Origin: Streptomyces typhae | Lineage (GTDB): Bacteria > Actinomycetota > Actinomycetes > Streptomycetales > Streptomycetaceae | NCBI RefSeq assembly: GCF_009755605.1 | Contig: NZ_WPNZ01000001.1 | Location: forward strand, 248,001-312,000 | DNA length: 64,000 nt | Direction of reading: 5' to 3' | Shown here: in pieces, positions 20,080 to 30,500 of the stretch | Numbering within the stretch: the stretch's first letter is position 1 | Layout of the letters: each line of letters starts with the position of its first letter | Made by a program: the position numbers and the translations under genes | The notes under the pieces: generated by a model | The model's database searches: none | What the model saw: the letters and a program-made list of their open reading frames with translations, nothing else | What the model was told of the DNA's origin: nothing

Positions 20080-21402
20080 TCAGATCTGTACGTCCTCCAG
20101 CATTTCGGTCACGAGCGCCGCGATCTGCGACCTCTCGGACCGGGTGAGGGTGACGTGGGCGAAGAGCGGATGGCCCTTCAGCTTCTCGATGACGGCGACC
20201 ACTCCGTCGTACCGGCCCACCCTGAGGTTGTCGCGCTGGGCGACGTCATGGGTCAGCACGACACGGGAATTCGCCCCGATCCTGGACAGAACGGTCAACA
20301 GCACGTTCCGTTCCAGGGATTGGGCCTCGTCCACGATCACGAAGGCGTCGTGCAGCGAGCGGCCGCGGATGTGGGTCAGCGGCAGGACCTCCAGCATGCC
20401 GCGGGCCGAGACCTCCTCGATGACCTCCTTGCCTGCCACCGACCCGAGGGTGTCGAAGACCGCCTGCGCCCACGGCCCCATCTTCTCGGCCTCGGTGCCC
20501 GGCAGATAGCCGAGCTCCTGCCCGCCCACCGCGTACAGCGGCCGGAAGACCATCACCTTCTGGTGCTGACGCCGCTCCAGGACCGCTTCCAGGCCCGCGC
20601 ACAGGGCGAGCGCCGACTTGCCGGTGCCCGCGCGGCCGCCCATCGACATGATGCCGACGTCCGGGTCGAGGAGCAGATCGAGGGCGATGCGCTGCTCCGC
20701 GCTGCGGCCCTTGAGGCCGAAGGCCTCCCGGTCGCCGCGCACGAGGCGCACATTGCCCTCGGGGCTGATGCGGCCGAGCGCCTTCCCGCGCTCGGACTGG
20801 ATGGTCAGGCCCGTGTGCACGGGCAGGTCCGCGACCTCGGGGACGTACAGCGTCTCCGACTCGAAGAGGAGGTCGACCTGCTCCCCCGAAAGGGTCAGCT
20901 CGGACATACCGGTCCAACCGGAGGCGTCCGTGATGGCGAGTTCCGCGCGGTACTCCTCGGCGAGGAGGCCGACGGACGACGCCTTGATTCTGAGCGGCAG
21001 GTCCTTGGAGACGACCGTGACGTCGTACCCCTCCGCCTGGAGGTTGCGGGCCACGGCGAGGATGCGCGAGTCGTTGTCGCCCAGGCGGTAACCGGCCGGG
21101 AGCACGCCGGGGTCGGAGTGGTTGAGCTCGACGCGCAGCGTGCCGCCCAGGTCGCCGGTCGGAATCGGCGCGTCCAGGCGCCCGAAGCGGATCCGGCAGT
21201 CGTCGAGCAGGCGCAGTGCCTGCCGGGCGAAGTAGCCGAGCTCGGGGTGGTGCCGCTTGGCCTCAAGCTCCGTCACCACGACGATCGGCAGCACGACTTC
21301 GTGCTCGTCGAAGCGGGACAGGGCGTTCGGGTCGGCGAGCAGAACGCTGGTGTCGAGAACATAGGTGCGCCGGCCTTGCTGGCGCTTTGTGCTGGTCACC
21401 AC
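20080..21402 (-). CDS. PhoH family protein with N-terminal PIN domain
   Basis: 440 residues. The N-terminal PIN nuclease domain (about 10-140) has [22 protein letters not shown] and LGDNDSRIL, which carry the acidic metal ligands. The C-terminal PhoH ATPase has [16 protein letters not shown] (Walker A) and [12 protein letters not shown] (Walker B). PhoH2-type fusions act as ATP-dependent RNA helicase/ribonucleases. The start is one of two consecutive GTGs at 21402/21399; GAGGGG lies upstream. The 297-bp gap before uppS (21403-21699) shows no gene and probably holds its promoter. Confidence 0.92.
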   Translation of the reverse strand: MVTSTKRQQGRRTYVLDTSVLLADPNALSRFDEHEVVLPIVVVTELEAKRHHPELGYFARQALRLLDDCRIRFGRLDAPIPTGDLGGTLRVELNHSDPGVLPAGYRLGDNDSRILAVARNLQAEGYDVTVVSKDLPLRIKASSVGLLAEEYRAELAITDASGWTGMSELTLSGEQVDLLFESETLYVPEVADLPVHTGLTIQSERGKALGRISPEGNVRLVRGDREAFGLKGRSAEQRIALDLLLDPDVGIMSMGGRAGTGKSALALCAGLEAVLERRQHQKVMVFRPLYAVGGQELGYLPGTEAEKMGPWAQAVFDTLGSVAGKEVIEEVSARGMLEVLPLTHIRGRSLHDAFVIVDEAQSLERNVLLTVLSRIGANSRVVLTHDVAQRDNLRVGRYDGVVAVIEKLKGHPLFAHVTLTRSERSQIAALVTEMLEDVQI

Positions 21403-21699
21403 GGAAGGACGTACCCCCTCGGATGAGGTCGGGGAGCGACGGAGGGAACTGGGCCGGTGCCTGGCCACCCTGCGCGGGCCGTGCACCGGCCCTCCCTGTC
21501 GTCCGCGCTCGGCGCGCGGTCGTCCTGGCGCAAAGGGCCTCCCGGGCGGACGGCCCCGTGCCGTCCGCTGAGATACGGCGTCCGTGAATCGGGCGCCGAC
21601 CTGCATGGGGTATTCCCTCGAACAAGCGCAGCCATGCCATGGCATATGACGGCGCGTTGGTTAACTCCTGGTTACCGCGACCTCGTCAGCACCGTGGGG

Positions 21700-22461
21700 T
21701 CATCCGCCGTAACGGCGGTGGCGCGCCGCGTAATCACGCAGGGCACGCAGGAAGTCGACCTTTCGGAAGGCCGGCCAGAAGACTTCGCAGAAGTAGTACT
21801 CGGAGTGGGCGGACTGCCAGAGCATGAAGCCGGAAAGCCGTTGTTCTCCACTCGTACGGATGACCAGATCGGGGTCGGGCTGGCCACTCGTATAGAGGTG
21901 TTTCGAGATCTGCTCGACGTCGACGCTCTCGGCGATGTCCTCGATGGAGGTGCCGCGCTCGGCGTGGTCGAGGAGCAGGGAGCGGACGGCGTCGGCGATC
22001 TCCTGGCGGCCGCCGTAGCCCACGGCGACGTTGACCAGTATTCCGGTGCGGGTGTGCGTGGCCTGCTCGGCCTCCTTGAGGACGGCCTGGGTGCGGGAGG
22101 GCAGCAGGTCGAGCGCGCCGACGTGGTGGACGCGCCAGCGGCCGTCGTCGACGAGGCTGCGTACGGTGTCCTCGATGATGCCGAGGAGCGGGACCAGCTC
22201 CTCCTCGGGGCGGTCGAAGTTGTCCGTGGACAGCATCCACAGCGTGACGACCTCGACATCGGTCTCGGCGCACCAGCCGAGGAACTCCTCGATCTTGTAC
22301 GCGCCCGCCTGGTGGCCCTGGGCCGTGGTGCCGCCCGAGGCCTTGGCCCAGCGGCGGTTGCCGTCGAGGATGACGCCGATGTGCTTGGGCACCTGGTCGT
22401 GGTCGAGGCGGCCTTCCACCCGGCGTGCGTAAAGTCCGTACACCAGGTCGCGCAAGCTCAC
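21700..22461 (-). CDS. uppS: Isoprenyl transferase (undecaprenyl-PP synthase type)
   Basis: 253 residues. cis-Prenyltransferase condensing isopentenyl-PP with an allylic diphosphate to make the polyprenyl carrier for peptidoglycan. Motifs: HIGVILDGNRRWAK with catalytic Asp33, LWMLSTDNFDRPEEE, VNVAVGYGGRQEI, DLVIRTSGEQRLSGFMLW and SEYYFCEVFWPAF. GTG 22461 is supported by GAGAGGTGG six bases upstream; the longer frame to 22581 is unlikely. Actinobacteria often have several paralogues, so chain length is not certain. Confidence 0.93.
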   Translation of the reverse strand: MSLRDLVYGLYARRVEGRLDHDQVPKHIGVILDGNRRWAKASGGTTAQGHQAGAYKIEEFLGWCAETDVEVVTLWMLSTDNFDRPEEELVPLLGIIEDTVRSLVDDGRWRVHHVGALDLLPSRTQAVLKEAEQATHTRTGILVNVAVGYGGRQEIADAVRSLLLDHAERGTSIEDIAESVDVEQISKHLYTSGQPDPDLVIRTSGEQRLSGFMLWQSAHSEYYFCEVFWPAFRKVDFLRALRDYAARHRRYGG

Positions 22462-22698
22462 GGAATTCCACCTCTCACGAAAGTTGACCGCTGCCTCGGG
22501 TGCCGACCGGCCGGGGGCCCGGAGCGTGTGGACCTGCCTCCGGGGACACACGGGACACCGGGACATGGGGAGACACACCACAGGTGTCGGCCCCCGTCAC
22601 ACGGACGGCAGGCCCCGAAGGCGAAAGCGTACCGCTGCCGGAGGGGGCGCGTTCCCCATGTGCCGGGCGGGCAAGGGCGACAGCCGCGTGCGGCTGCC

Positions 22699-22737
22699 GT
22701 GCGCGACCGGCGCGTGCGACCGGTGCACGCGACCGGC
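22699..22737. repeat. Three 13-bp repeats (GTGCGCGACCGGC type) in a 358-bp gap
   Basis: Units at 22699, 22712 and 22725 differ at two or three positions each. They lie in the divergent gap 22462-22819 between uppS and the aldo/keto reductase gene, 80 bp upstream of the latter. The rest of that gap holds no recognisable element apart from presumed promoters. Confidence 0.45.
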
Positions 22738-22819
22738 GTGCGCGGGTGCCGCGCTCGACCGCCGTACGCGGAGACGCCCGGGAGCCGTTTCGCGGTTCCG
22801 CTGAAGTAGCTTCGTCCTC

Positions 22820-23857
22820 ATGAACGACACCTCCGCGTACCGCGCAGCAACGGATCGTTACGACTCCATGGAGTACCGGCGCAGTGGCCACAGCGGGCTT
22901 CAGCTCCCCGCCGTCTCCCTCGGCCTGTGGCACAACTTCGGCGACGACCGCACCCTCGACTCCCAGCGCGCCATCCTGCGCCGCGCCTTCGACCTGGGCG
23001 TCACGCACTTCGACCTGGCGAACAACTACGGTCCCCCGGCCGGCAGCGCGGAGCTGAACTTCGGCAAGCTCTTCGCCCAGGACTTCGCGCCCTACCGCGA
23101 CGAACTGGTCGTCTCCACCAAGGCCGGCTACCTCATGCACCCCGGCCCGTACGGCGAGTGGGGCTCCCGCAAGTACCTGCTGTCCTCCCTCGACGCCTCC
23201 CTGGAGCGCATGGGCCTGGACTACGTCGACATCTTCTACTCGCACCGCTTCGACCCCGACACCCCGCTGGAGGAGACCATGGGCGCGCTCGCGTCCGCGG
23301 TCCAGCAGGGCAAGGCGCTGTACGTCGGCGTCTCCTCGTACACCAGCGAGCAGACCGCGGAGGCGGCACGCCTGCTGCGCGAGATGGGTGTGCGCCCGCT
23401 CATCCATCAGCCCTCGTACTCGATGATCAACCGCTGGACCGAGGACGACGGTCTGCTCGACACGCTGGAGGCGGCCGGGATGGGCTGCATCTCCTTCGTG
23501 CCGCTCGCGCAGGGCCTGCTGACGAACAAGTACCTGAAGGGCATCCCCGAGGGTTCGCGCGCGACGCAGGGCAAGTCCCTGAACCCGGAGCTGCTGAGCG
23601 ACGAGGTCGTCCGCCGCCTCAATGGCCTGAACGACATCGCCGCCCGACGGGGTCAGTCGCTGGCGCAACTGGCGCTGAACTGGGTCCTCCGGGACGAGCG
23701 CATGACGTCGGCGCTCATCGGCGCGTCCAGCGTGCAGCAGCTGGAGGAGAACGTGGCGGCTCTGGCGGGCCCGAAGCTCACGGACGCGGAGCTCGCGGAG
23801 ATCGACACGTTCGCGGTGTCGACGCCGGGGACGAACATCTGGGCCGGTCGGGCCTGA
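22820..23857 (+). CDS. Aldo/keto reductase, glyceraldehyde-3-phosphate reductase type
   Basis: 345 residues, full-length TIM barrel. The catalytic tetrad is visible: Asp and Tyr in FDLANNYGPP (about 64-69), Lys in VSTKAGY and His in FYSHRFDP. The insertion after the Lys (GYLMHPGPYGEWGSRKYLL) is typical of the YghZ/MgrA (AKR14) group, which reduces L-glyceraldehyde-3-phosphate and methylglyoxal with NADPH. IGASSVQQLEENV near the end binds the cofactor phosphate. No Shine-Dalgarno before the ATG. Confidence 0.88.
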   Translation: MNDTSAYRAATDRYDSMEYRRSGHSGLQLPAVSLGLWHNFGDDRTLDSQRAILRRAFDLGVTHFDLANNYGPPAGSAELNFGKLFAQDFAPYRDELVVSTKAGYLMHPGPYGEWGSRKYLLSSLDASLERMGLDYVDIFYSHRFDPDTPLEETMGALASAVQQGKALYVGVSSYTSEQTAEAARLLREMGVRPLIHQPSYSMINRWTEDDGLLDTLEAAGMGCISFVPLAQGLLTNKYLKGIPEGSRATQGKSLNPELLSDEVVRRLNGLNDIAARRGQSLAQLALNWVLRDERMTSALIGASSVQQLEENVAALAGPKLTDAELAEIDTFAVSTPGTNIWAGRA

Positions 23858-23959
23858 GGGTTCTCGCCGGGGGCGCGGGGAGCTGCGCGCTCGGCGTGCG
23901 GGATGCCTGCCGCGGACGCGTCTGCCCGGTCACTGTGCGCTCGGCGTCCGCGGCTCTGT

Positions 23960-24029
23960 TGTGGCTGAGCGCGCCGTTCCCCGCGCCCCTTGCGGGGCAC
24001 GGGGTAGCGCCCCTTGCGGGGCACGGGGA
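23960..24029. repeat. REP-like intergenic repeat (GTTCCCCGCGCCCC family)
   Basis: GCGCCGTTCCCCGCGCCCCT plus TGCGGGGCACGGGG, followed by a partial second copy (CCCCTTGCGGGGCACGGGG). Related to the pair at 8121-8236. Confidence 0.6.
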
Positions 24030-24044
24030 ACGGGCGCAAAAAAA

Positions 24045-24080
24045 CGGGCCGGTCCGTGGGGGGGGAGACGGACCGGCCCG
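24045..24080 (+). terminator. Terminator after the aldo/keto reductase gene
   Basis: Thirteen-base perfect arms CGGGCCGGTCCGT / ACGGACCGGCCCG around a G-rich 10-base loop. Confidence 0.8.
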
Positions 24081-24462
24081 AGGGGGGGTTTCCACCATAA
24101 CCCTTCGTAAGTGGTTCGGGGTGCATCGGCGTGCCACAACTACGCTCCGAAATCGCGCGGCGACTGACCGACCCTGTTCTCCCACCGGATTTCGGCCCTC
24201 TCGGCGGGATCCGGCCGGGGCGGCCGATACTCCTGATGAGTGACAGGCGCACGGGGCTCGGACTTGACGCCTCCGCCTCTCCGGCGGGGCCGCCGCCCCG
24301 GCGCCAGGGGGTACGCAGGGCCGCGCAGCCCCCTCCACTGCGCGGCACCGCCCGCGCAGCTTTGCTGGCGCGAATTAGCGTTGGTCTGAACTTACGGGAG
24401 AGTGGTGGGGGAATCTAGCCACGGGGGGTAACGATCTCGCTATCTGTTGCTGGGGGGTGGGG
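24081..24462. other. Intergenic region without a recognised gene
   Basis: I see no convincing coding frame, RNA gene or repeat here. Frames open on either strand lack codon bias and family resemblance. Confidence 0.5.
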
Positions 24463-24749
24463 GCCGGGTGCCGGGTGCCGGGTGCCGGAGCCCTGACGCC
24501 GGCTTCCGGGTGCCGGGTGCCGGGTGCCGGAGCCCTGACGCCGGCTTCCGGGTGCCGGGTGCCGGGTGCCGGGTGCCGGGTGCCGGGTGCCTGCCGCCTG
24601 CCGCGCGATGCCTGCTGCTTGCTGCTTGCTGCGCGCTTCTCGCCGCTGGCTGCCCGCCGCCCGGCGCTCGCAGCCCAGCGCCCGCTGCCCGCCGCCCGCT
24701 GTCCGGCGCTCGCCTCCCGCCTCCCGCCTCCCGCCTCCCGCCTCCCGCC
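24463..24749. repeat. Heptamer-based minisatellite region
   Basis: GGGTGCC heptamers run from 24463 to about 24592, arranged partly as a 42-bp unit (6 x 7) repeated with an interrupting GGAGCCCTGACGCCGGCTTC block. Short CTGCTTG repeats follow, and then GCCTCCC repeats five times (24712-24746). It is non-coding and lies just past the stop of the leftward HxlR gene. Open frames through it are repeat artefacts. Confidence 0.8.
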
Positions 24750-24795
24750 GTACGTTTCCTTCTTGCCCTCTGGCGCCATGGGCCGAGGGTTGCCC

Positions 24796-25437
24796 TCAGG
24801 GAGCCTGCGTGCTGCTGATCGCGGCCACGCCGCTGTCGTCGCGGTCGCCGCGGGCAGTCGGGGGACGCGGCACGACCCGCGAGGCGCCGACGACGCGCCG
24901 CGAGGCCCCGCCCCCACGCGCGGGTTCCGCGGCTGCGGCCCCGCTCTGCCCCCGGAGCTGCCCCTGCGCCTGGCCCCGCGCCTGCCTTTGGGCGGCCGCT
25001 TTCCTGGCCCGCTCCTGCTCCGCCTGCTCCGCCTTCTCGGCCTTCTCCGCTTTCTCAGCCTTCTCCGCCTTGGCGGCCCGCTCGGCAGCCGCCCGCTCGG
25101 CCTGCCGGGCGACGAGCCGCTCCATGTTCTTGTCGCCCCAGAGTCCGAGGGGCCCCAGGGCCTCGTTCAGGGTGCTGCCGAGTTCCGTGAGGGAGTACTC
25201 GACGCGGGGCGGCACCTCCGGGTACACCTCACGGTGGACGATCCCGTCCGCTTCCATTTCGCGCAGCTGCTGGATCAGCATCTTCTCGCTGACGCCGGGC
25301 ACGTGGCGGCGCAGCTCGCCGAAGCGGAGGGTCCGGCCCGCGTAGAGCGCCCACAGGATCAAGGGCTTCCACTTCCCGCCGACGACGTCGACGGCGGCGT
25401 CCAGACCACAGACGTACGGTCCCTTGCCCTTGGCCAT
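24796..25437 (-). CDS. HxlR family regulator with long C-terminal tail
   Basis: 213 residues. The HxlR winged helix occupies residues 1-115: CGLDAAVDVVGGKWKPLILW, LRFGELRRHVPGVSEKMLI, REMEADGIVHREVYPEVPP and VEYSLTELG. The N-terminal Cys is the residue that senses electrophiles in many members. Typical members end here. This one adds about 95 residues: an AEKAEKAEKAEKAEQ coiled coil, then a Gln/Gly/Arg-rich and disordered tail. ATG 25437 has GAGGAG six bases upstream. Confidence 0.85.
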   Translation of the reverse strand: MAKGKGPYVCGLDAAVDVVGGKWKPLILWALYAGRTLRFGELRRHVPGVSEKMLIQQLREMEADGIVHREVYPEVPPRVEYSLTELGSTLNEALGPLGLWGDKNMERLVARQAERAAAERAAKAEKAEKAEKAEKAEQAEQERARKAAAQRQARGQAQGQLRGQSGAAAAEPARGGGASRRVVGASRVVPRPPTARGDRDDSGVAAISSTQAP

Positions 25438-25515
25438 GTGCAACTCCTCGTCCGCGTGCCGCCCTTGCAGGAATGTCGTCCGAACCGACCAACGGCCGGG
25501 ACCGCCGGGGAATTC

Positions 25516-26337
25516 CTAGGACCTGCGGGCATCGAAGAGATGCCGGGTGCTGTGGGCGACGAACGCTCCCTCGTCCAGGATCCTCCGGTGCAGCTCGCGC
25601 AGCCGGGGCCGGTAGGCGTCGACGGTGAAGCCGGGCACCATCCACACGACCTTGCGGAGGAAGTGGACGACGGCGCCGATGTCGAGGAACTCGATGCGGA
25701 GCCGCTCGGCACGCAGGTCGACGACGTCGAGCCCGGCGGCTTCGGCGGCCGCGCGCTCCCCCTCGGGGTCCCGCGCGCCCCTGATGTGGGCGGGCTGCTC
25801 GCCGAGGAAGAACTCGACGAGCTCGAAGACGCTGGCGGGCCCGACGTGCTGGGCGAAGTACGTACCCCCGGGCCGCAGGACGCGGGCGATCTCCTCGAAG
25901 TGCGGAGTGACCGGATGCCGGCTCGTGACGAGGTCGAAGGCGCCGTCGGCGAAGGGCAGCGGCGCGTCCTCGGCGGAGGCCACGACGACCACGCCGCGGG
26001 GCCGCAGCAGGGCGGTGGCCTTGGCGACGTTCGGGGGCCAGCCCTCGGTCGCGGCGGCGAGGGGCGGCAGCACGGGCGCGGAGCCGAGCACTTCCCCGCC
26101 CCCGGTCTGGATGTCGAGCGAGGCCCCGGCCCGCCCGAGCCGCTCCCCCATGGCCCGCGCATACCCCCACGAGGGCCGCGCCTCGGTGGCCCGCCCCTCG
26201 AACCACGAGAAGTCCCAGCCTTCGGTGGGGGCGGCTTCGGCTTCGGCTACGAGAGTGTCGAAGTCGGCGGCGTCCCGGGAGTCGTCACGGGACTGGGCGG
26301 GGGGCCGGGAGCGGGCGGGGTGGTCGGCGGTACTCAT
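25516..26337 (-). CDS. SAM-dependent methyltransferase
   Basis: 273 residues. Motif I is SLDIQTGGGEVLGS (about 72-85), post-I is VVVVASAEDAPLPFADGAFDL, then TSRHPVTPHFEEIARVLRPGG. This variant (DIQTGGGE rather than DxGxGxG) is seen in a small Streptomyces family of unknown substrate. The ATG (26337) overlaps the terminal TGA of the decayed DUF6177 gene as ATGA. HxlR follows after 78 bp in the same direction. Confidence 0.8.
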   Translation of the reverse strand: MSTADHPARSRPPAQSRDDSRDAADFDTLVAEAEAAPTEGWDFSWFEGRATEARPSWGYARAMGERLGRAGASLDIQTGGGEVLGSAPVLPPLAAATEGWPPNVAKATALLRPRGVVVVASAEDAPLPFADGAFDLVTSRHPVTPHFEEIARVLRPGGTYFAQHVGPASVFELVEFFLGEQPAHIRGARDPEGERAAAEAAGLDVVDLRAERLRIEFLDIGAVVHFLRKVVWMVPGFTVDAYRPRLRELHRRILDEGAFVAHSTRHLFDARRS

Positions 26338-27517
26338 GGGGCGATCGTACGAAGCCGGGGCGTTTGCCGCCCCCGCTTATGTGCTCCTGAGTTGCCCTTT
26401 AGTGTGTGGAGGTGGTTCCACGCGTCGGGATCCGTGCCGTCGCTGAAGGTGTAATGCAAGGCCGGGGAGCCTGTCGGCCCGAGACGTGTGGGGCGCAGTG
26501 CCAGGGGTGGGCGAGAGGCTCGAGCGAGCCCGACGGCCTCGTCGTCCGGGGCGCCCAAGGTGAACGACACAGGGACGGGCGGCCCCTCAATGGAGCAGGG
26601 CACGCTGAGATCCCGACGGGCCCGCCGCACGGTGGCGAGCATGGCGCTCAGATCGTGCTCGCCCACGAGAGCGTCCGCCAATGTTCCGAGGGCGCCGACG
26701 GGTGGCGTTTCGTCGGCGTCGTAGCCGACAGCGAACGCCCCAGGAGAAGTTCGGCTGTGGGGGCGTGTTGCGTGTGCAGCAAAACGGTCAGCTGCTGCTC
26801 CGCGGGGGGCTCAGGCGGAATGAATGTCTGCGCGACCGTGGCTTCGCCCCGGGCATCGAGAGCCGCCCTTCTGCGGATGCTGTACCACCCAGCGGTTCGG
26901 CGGGCCGGTCAGCGCGTCGCGCAGGGGCAGGCTCAACCGTGTCTCGGGCGGCGTGACGATGTGCAGCGCTCTGCCCGAGTCAGCGGTGGCGCGGATGGCG
27001 TCGGACAGCCAGGCCGTCAAGGGGAGGACGGGCCGGTCGGCGAGGAGGACCGCGGTGGACTCGGTGAGGATGTCGACGGCAGGCAGGGCCTCATCGGCGA
27101 CAGCACGTTCGACGGTCTCCTCGCCGAACGAGTCGCCGGCAGTCGGGACGACCCGCAGAGAGACGGCCACCGGCGGCCACGTGGTGCCACCGAGCAGCAG
27201 CGTGAGCCTGCCGCAGAACGACCCGGCGAGGTCGGATGCCTCGGCGACAGCGGTGGCGGAACGCGCCTCGGTCCACCCGAACGGGACGTCGGGCAGGGGT
27301 GCTTGGGAGCCCAGGAGGCGTTCGGCTTCGTCGGGTGTCTGGATGAGGACGGGTGCCTCCACGGAGAGCAGGGGCCGGCCCTGCGGCGTGCGCAATTGGA
27401 TGACGGCCCCGTCGTCCAAGGCGTGGACGCGCAGGTCCGCCCCCCGGCGTGCAGGCCGGCCACCAGAGCCATGGTGTCCGGCATCGCGGTGGTCAGGGCG
27501 ATGACGTCCTTGGTCAC
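26334..27517 (-). pseudogene. Decayed DUF6177 family gene (second copy)
   Basis: GTG 27517 overlaps the eccC stop (GTGA) and begins VTKDVIALTTAMPDTMALVA, matching the intact copy at 34867-36273. A run of six Gs near 27443 shifts the frame; one extra G would restore LHAGGADLRVHALDDGAVIQ. The second frame runs well to PNRWVVQHPQ and then stops. Further fragments in other frames match the intact protein: FIPPEPPAEQQLTVLLHTQH, then FAVGYDADETPPVGALGTLADAL through to ALHYTFSDGTDPDAWNHL. Two internal segments are missing. The gene is therefore broken by a frameshift and two deletions. Confidence 0.85.
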
Positions 27518-30500
27518 AGGTGCTTCTTCGCTTTCGGCTCTTCCGCGGATTCCGGGTCGTGGGCGAGAGCCGTCTGAATCAGTTGGTGGCGGTGCCCCCG
27601 GCGGGCGAGGGTGCCGCGGCCGGGGGGCTGGGGGGAGGCGTACAGGCCGGGGAGGAGTTGGCCCTCGCTGCGGTCGCCGCTCATCAGGAGAGTGGTGGTG
27701 CCGGTCTCGCGCAGGGTGGTGAGGAAGGGCTCGTACAGGGCGCGGGAGGCGCCTGCCGTGCGGCGGGCGACGACGAAGTGCAGGCCGATGTCCTGGGCAG
27801 AGGAGACATAGGGCAGGAAGGCGGCCAGGGGCTGCTGGCCCGCGGTGGTGAGGATGTCGTAGTCGTCGACGAGGATGACGATGCGCGGGCCGGTGAAGGC
27901 GGGTTCGGCCGTCTCGGGGGCGTCGGGGTCCGCGGCTTCGGGCAGGCGCTTGTCGAGTTCGCCCGCGATGCCGGTGGCGAGGGCCGCGGCCAGCTTGGCG
28001 TTGTGGGCGTACCCGCCGCGGTACGGCTCGGGGACGGCGCCGCGCAGACCGCGGCGCGGGTCGAAGAGGGCGAAGACGATCTCGTCGGGGCCGTGCCGGG
28101 CGATGAGCTGGTCGGCGACGAGCCGGAGCAGGTTCGTACGGCCGCACTCGTTGTCGCCGAGGACCAGCAGGTGCTGGTCGCGCTCGAAGAGGTCGAGGAG
28201 GACGGGGCTGAGGGTGTCCTGGTCGACGCCGATCGGGACGGCCTTCGACGCGGCGTGCGGGGACGGGAGACGGGCGGCCGGGAGTCTGGTCGGCAAAACC
28301 CGGACTGGAGCGGCGGGTTCGCCGTGCCAGGTGGCGTCGACGGTGCGGGCCGCCGCCTCCAGGGCCGCGCCCAGGTCCGCGGTGTCCGGCAGGCCGTCGG
28401 TGCGGGGCAGCGCGGTGTGCGCGAAGAGCTTGCCGTCGGTCAGGACCCGCCCGGGGGTGCCGGGGGCGAGCGTCTCGGAGAGCTTGCGATCGACAGTGGA
28501 GTCGGACGGGTCGTTCAGGCGCAGCTCGACGCGGGTGCCGAACAGGGACTGGGTAGCGATCCGCACGTCGTTCCAGCGCAGCATGCCCGCGACGACGTGG
28601 ATCCCGTACCCCCCGCCGCGCTTGAGGAGCTCCGCGATGTCGTCGTCGAGGTCGGCGAACTCCTCGCGCAGCGCGCCGAAGCCGTCGACGAGCAGGACCA
28701 GGTCGGTGGAGCCCAGTTCGGGCAGCTGCCCGGCCGACCGCAGCGTGCGGAGCCGGTCGAGGGAGTCAATGCCGTGCCGGCGGAAGAGTTCCTCGCGCAC
28801 GGCGAGCTGGGCCGTCATCTCGGCCACGGTGCGGGCGAGGCGCTCGCGGTCGGCGCGCGAGGCCGTGCCGCCGACGTGTGGGAGCCCGGCCAGCGCGGAC
28901 AGTCCGCCGCCGACCAGGTCGAGGCCGTACACCGCCACCTCGTCGGGGGTGTGCGTGAGCGCCAGGGACAGGGCCAGGGTGCGGAGCAGCGTGGTCTTGC
29001 CGGACTGCGGGCCGCCGATGACGGCCACGTGGCCGCCCGCGACACCGAGGTCGAGTGTCCACAGGCCCTGCCACTGCTTGGCGGGGTCGTCCAGAACACC
29101 GAGCGGCACCCGCAGGTGTCCCTCGGCACGGTCCAGACGCAGTCCGCGAGCGGATACGCGCAGCGGCCCCGCCGCGGTGTCGAGCGCGACGGCATCCGGC
29201 AGCGGCGGCAGCCAGATGCGGCGCACCGGCGGGGCCGCGGCGGCGAGCCGGTCGACCACCGTCGAAAGGACGGTCGGCCCGGTCTCGCGCTCGCGCGGCG
29301 CCCGCTCCTCCGCGGCCGCGCCGGAGTCGGCGGGCAGGGCGTTGAACGCGGGGTACGTCCAGGCGAGCGGCCCGGCGCCGGCGGCACCGGCGGTGTCGCT
29401 GCCGTCGGCGCGCAGGACCGGCCCCCGGTGAGCCCCGGACACGTACCCCGCCTTGAAACGCGTGTACGTGGACGTGTCCACCTTCAGATAGCCGAAGCCG
29501 GGCAGCGGTGGCAGCTGGAAGGCGTCGGCCGTGTCCAGGACGGTCCGTGACTCGTCGGCGGAGAACGTGCGCAGGCCGAGCCGGTAGGACAGATAGGTCT
29601 CCAGGCCCTTCAGCTTCCCGGCCTCGATGCGCTGGCTGGAGAGCAGCAGGTGCACGCCGATGGACCGGCCGATCCGTCCGATGGACAGGAACAGGTCGAT
29701 GAAGTCGGGCTTGGCGGTGATGAGTTCGCCGAACTCGTCGATGACGACGAACAGGTGCGGCAACGGCTCAAGGCCGAGCGCGGGCCGCCGCTCGCGCAGG
29801 GCGGCGTAGTGCCCGACGTCGGCGACGTTCCCCGCGTCCTTCAGGACCTGCTGGCGGCGGGTGATCTCGCCGGCGAGGCTGGTGTGGACGCGTTCGACGA
29901 GGTCGGCCTGGTTCTCCAGGTTCGTGATGACGCCCGCGACGTGCGGAAGTCCGGTGAAGGGGGCGAACGTCGCGCCGCCCTTGTAGTCGACCAGGACGAG
30001 CGCGAGGTCCTCGGGAGAGTGCGTGGCCGTCAGGGCGAGCACGAGCGTGCGCAGCAGTTCGCTCTTGCCGGAGCCGGTGGCGCCGACGCACAGGCCGTGC
30101 GGGCCCATGCCCAGCTCGGCCGACTCCTTCAGGTCGAGCAGTACCGGATCGTGCCGGTCGTCGAGGCCGATCGGCACGCGCAGGAAGTCCCGTTCGGCGC
30201 GCGGCGCCCACAGCGTCTTCAGGTCGAGCAGGGCGGGGTCGTCGATGCCGAGCAGCGCGGGAAAGTCGACGGGCCCCGACACCGGGGTGCCCTCCGCGGT
30301 GGACTCCGCCGAGAGCCGCAGCGGCGCCATCATCCGGGCGAGACCCTCGGCGCCCGCGACCCCCACCTCGTCCGCGAGCCCGTGCGCGCGGGGCGGGCGC
30401 GGGACGGGGTCCTGCGCCGTGAAGCGCTCCGTGCCCGCCGACGGAGTGCGCAGGTCCTCGACGACGACGTGGTCACCGTCGACGGTGATCCGCACGCTCA

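Noticed and set aside
24375..24917. Open frames through the heptamer repeats as a repeat protein
   Set aside because: They arise from 7-bp repeats, have no ribosome site or family resemblance, and overlap the end of the HxlR gene.
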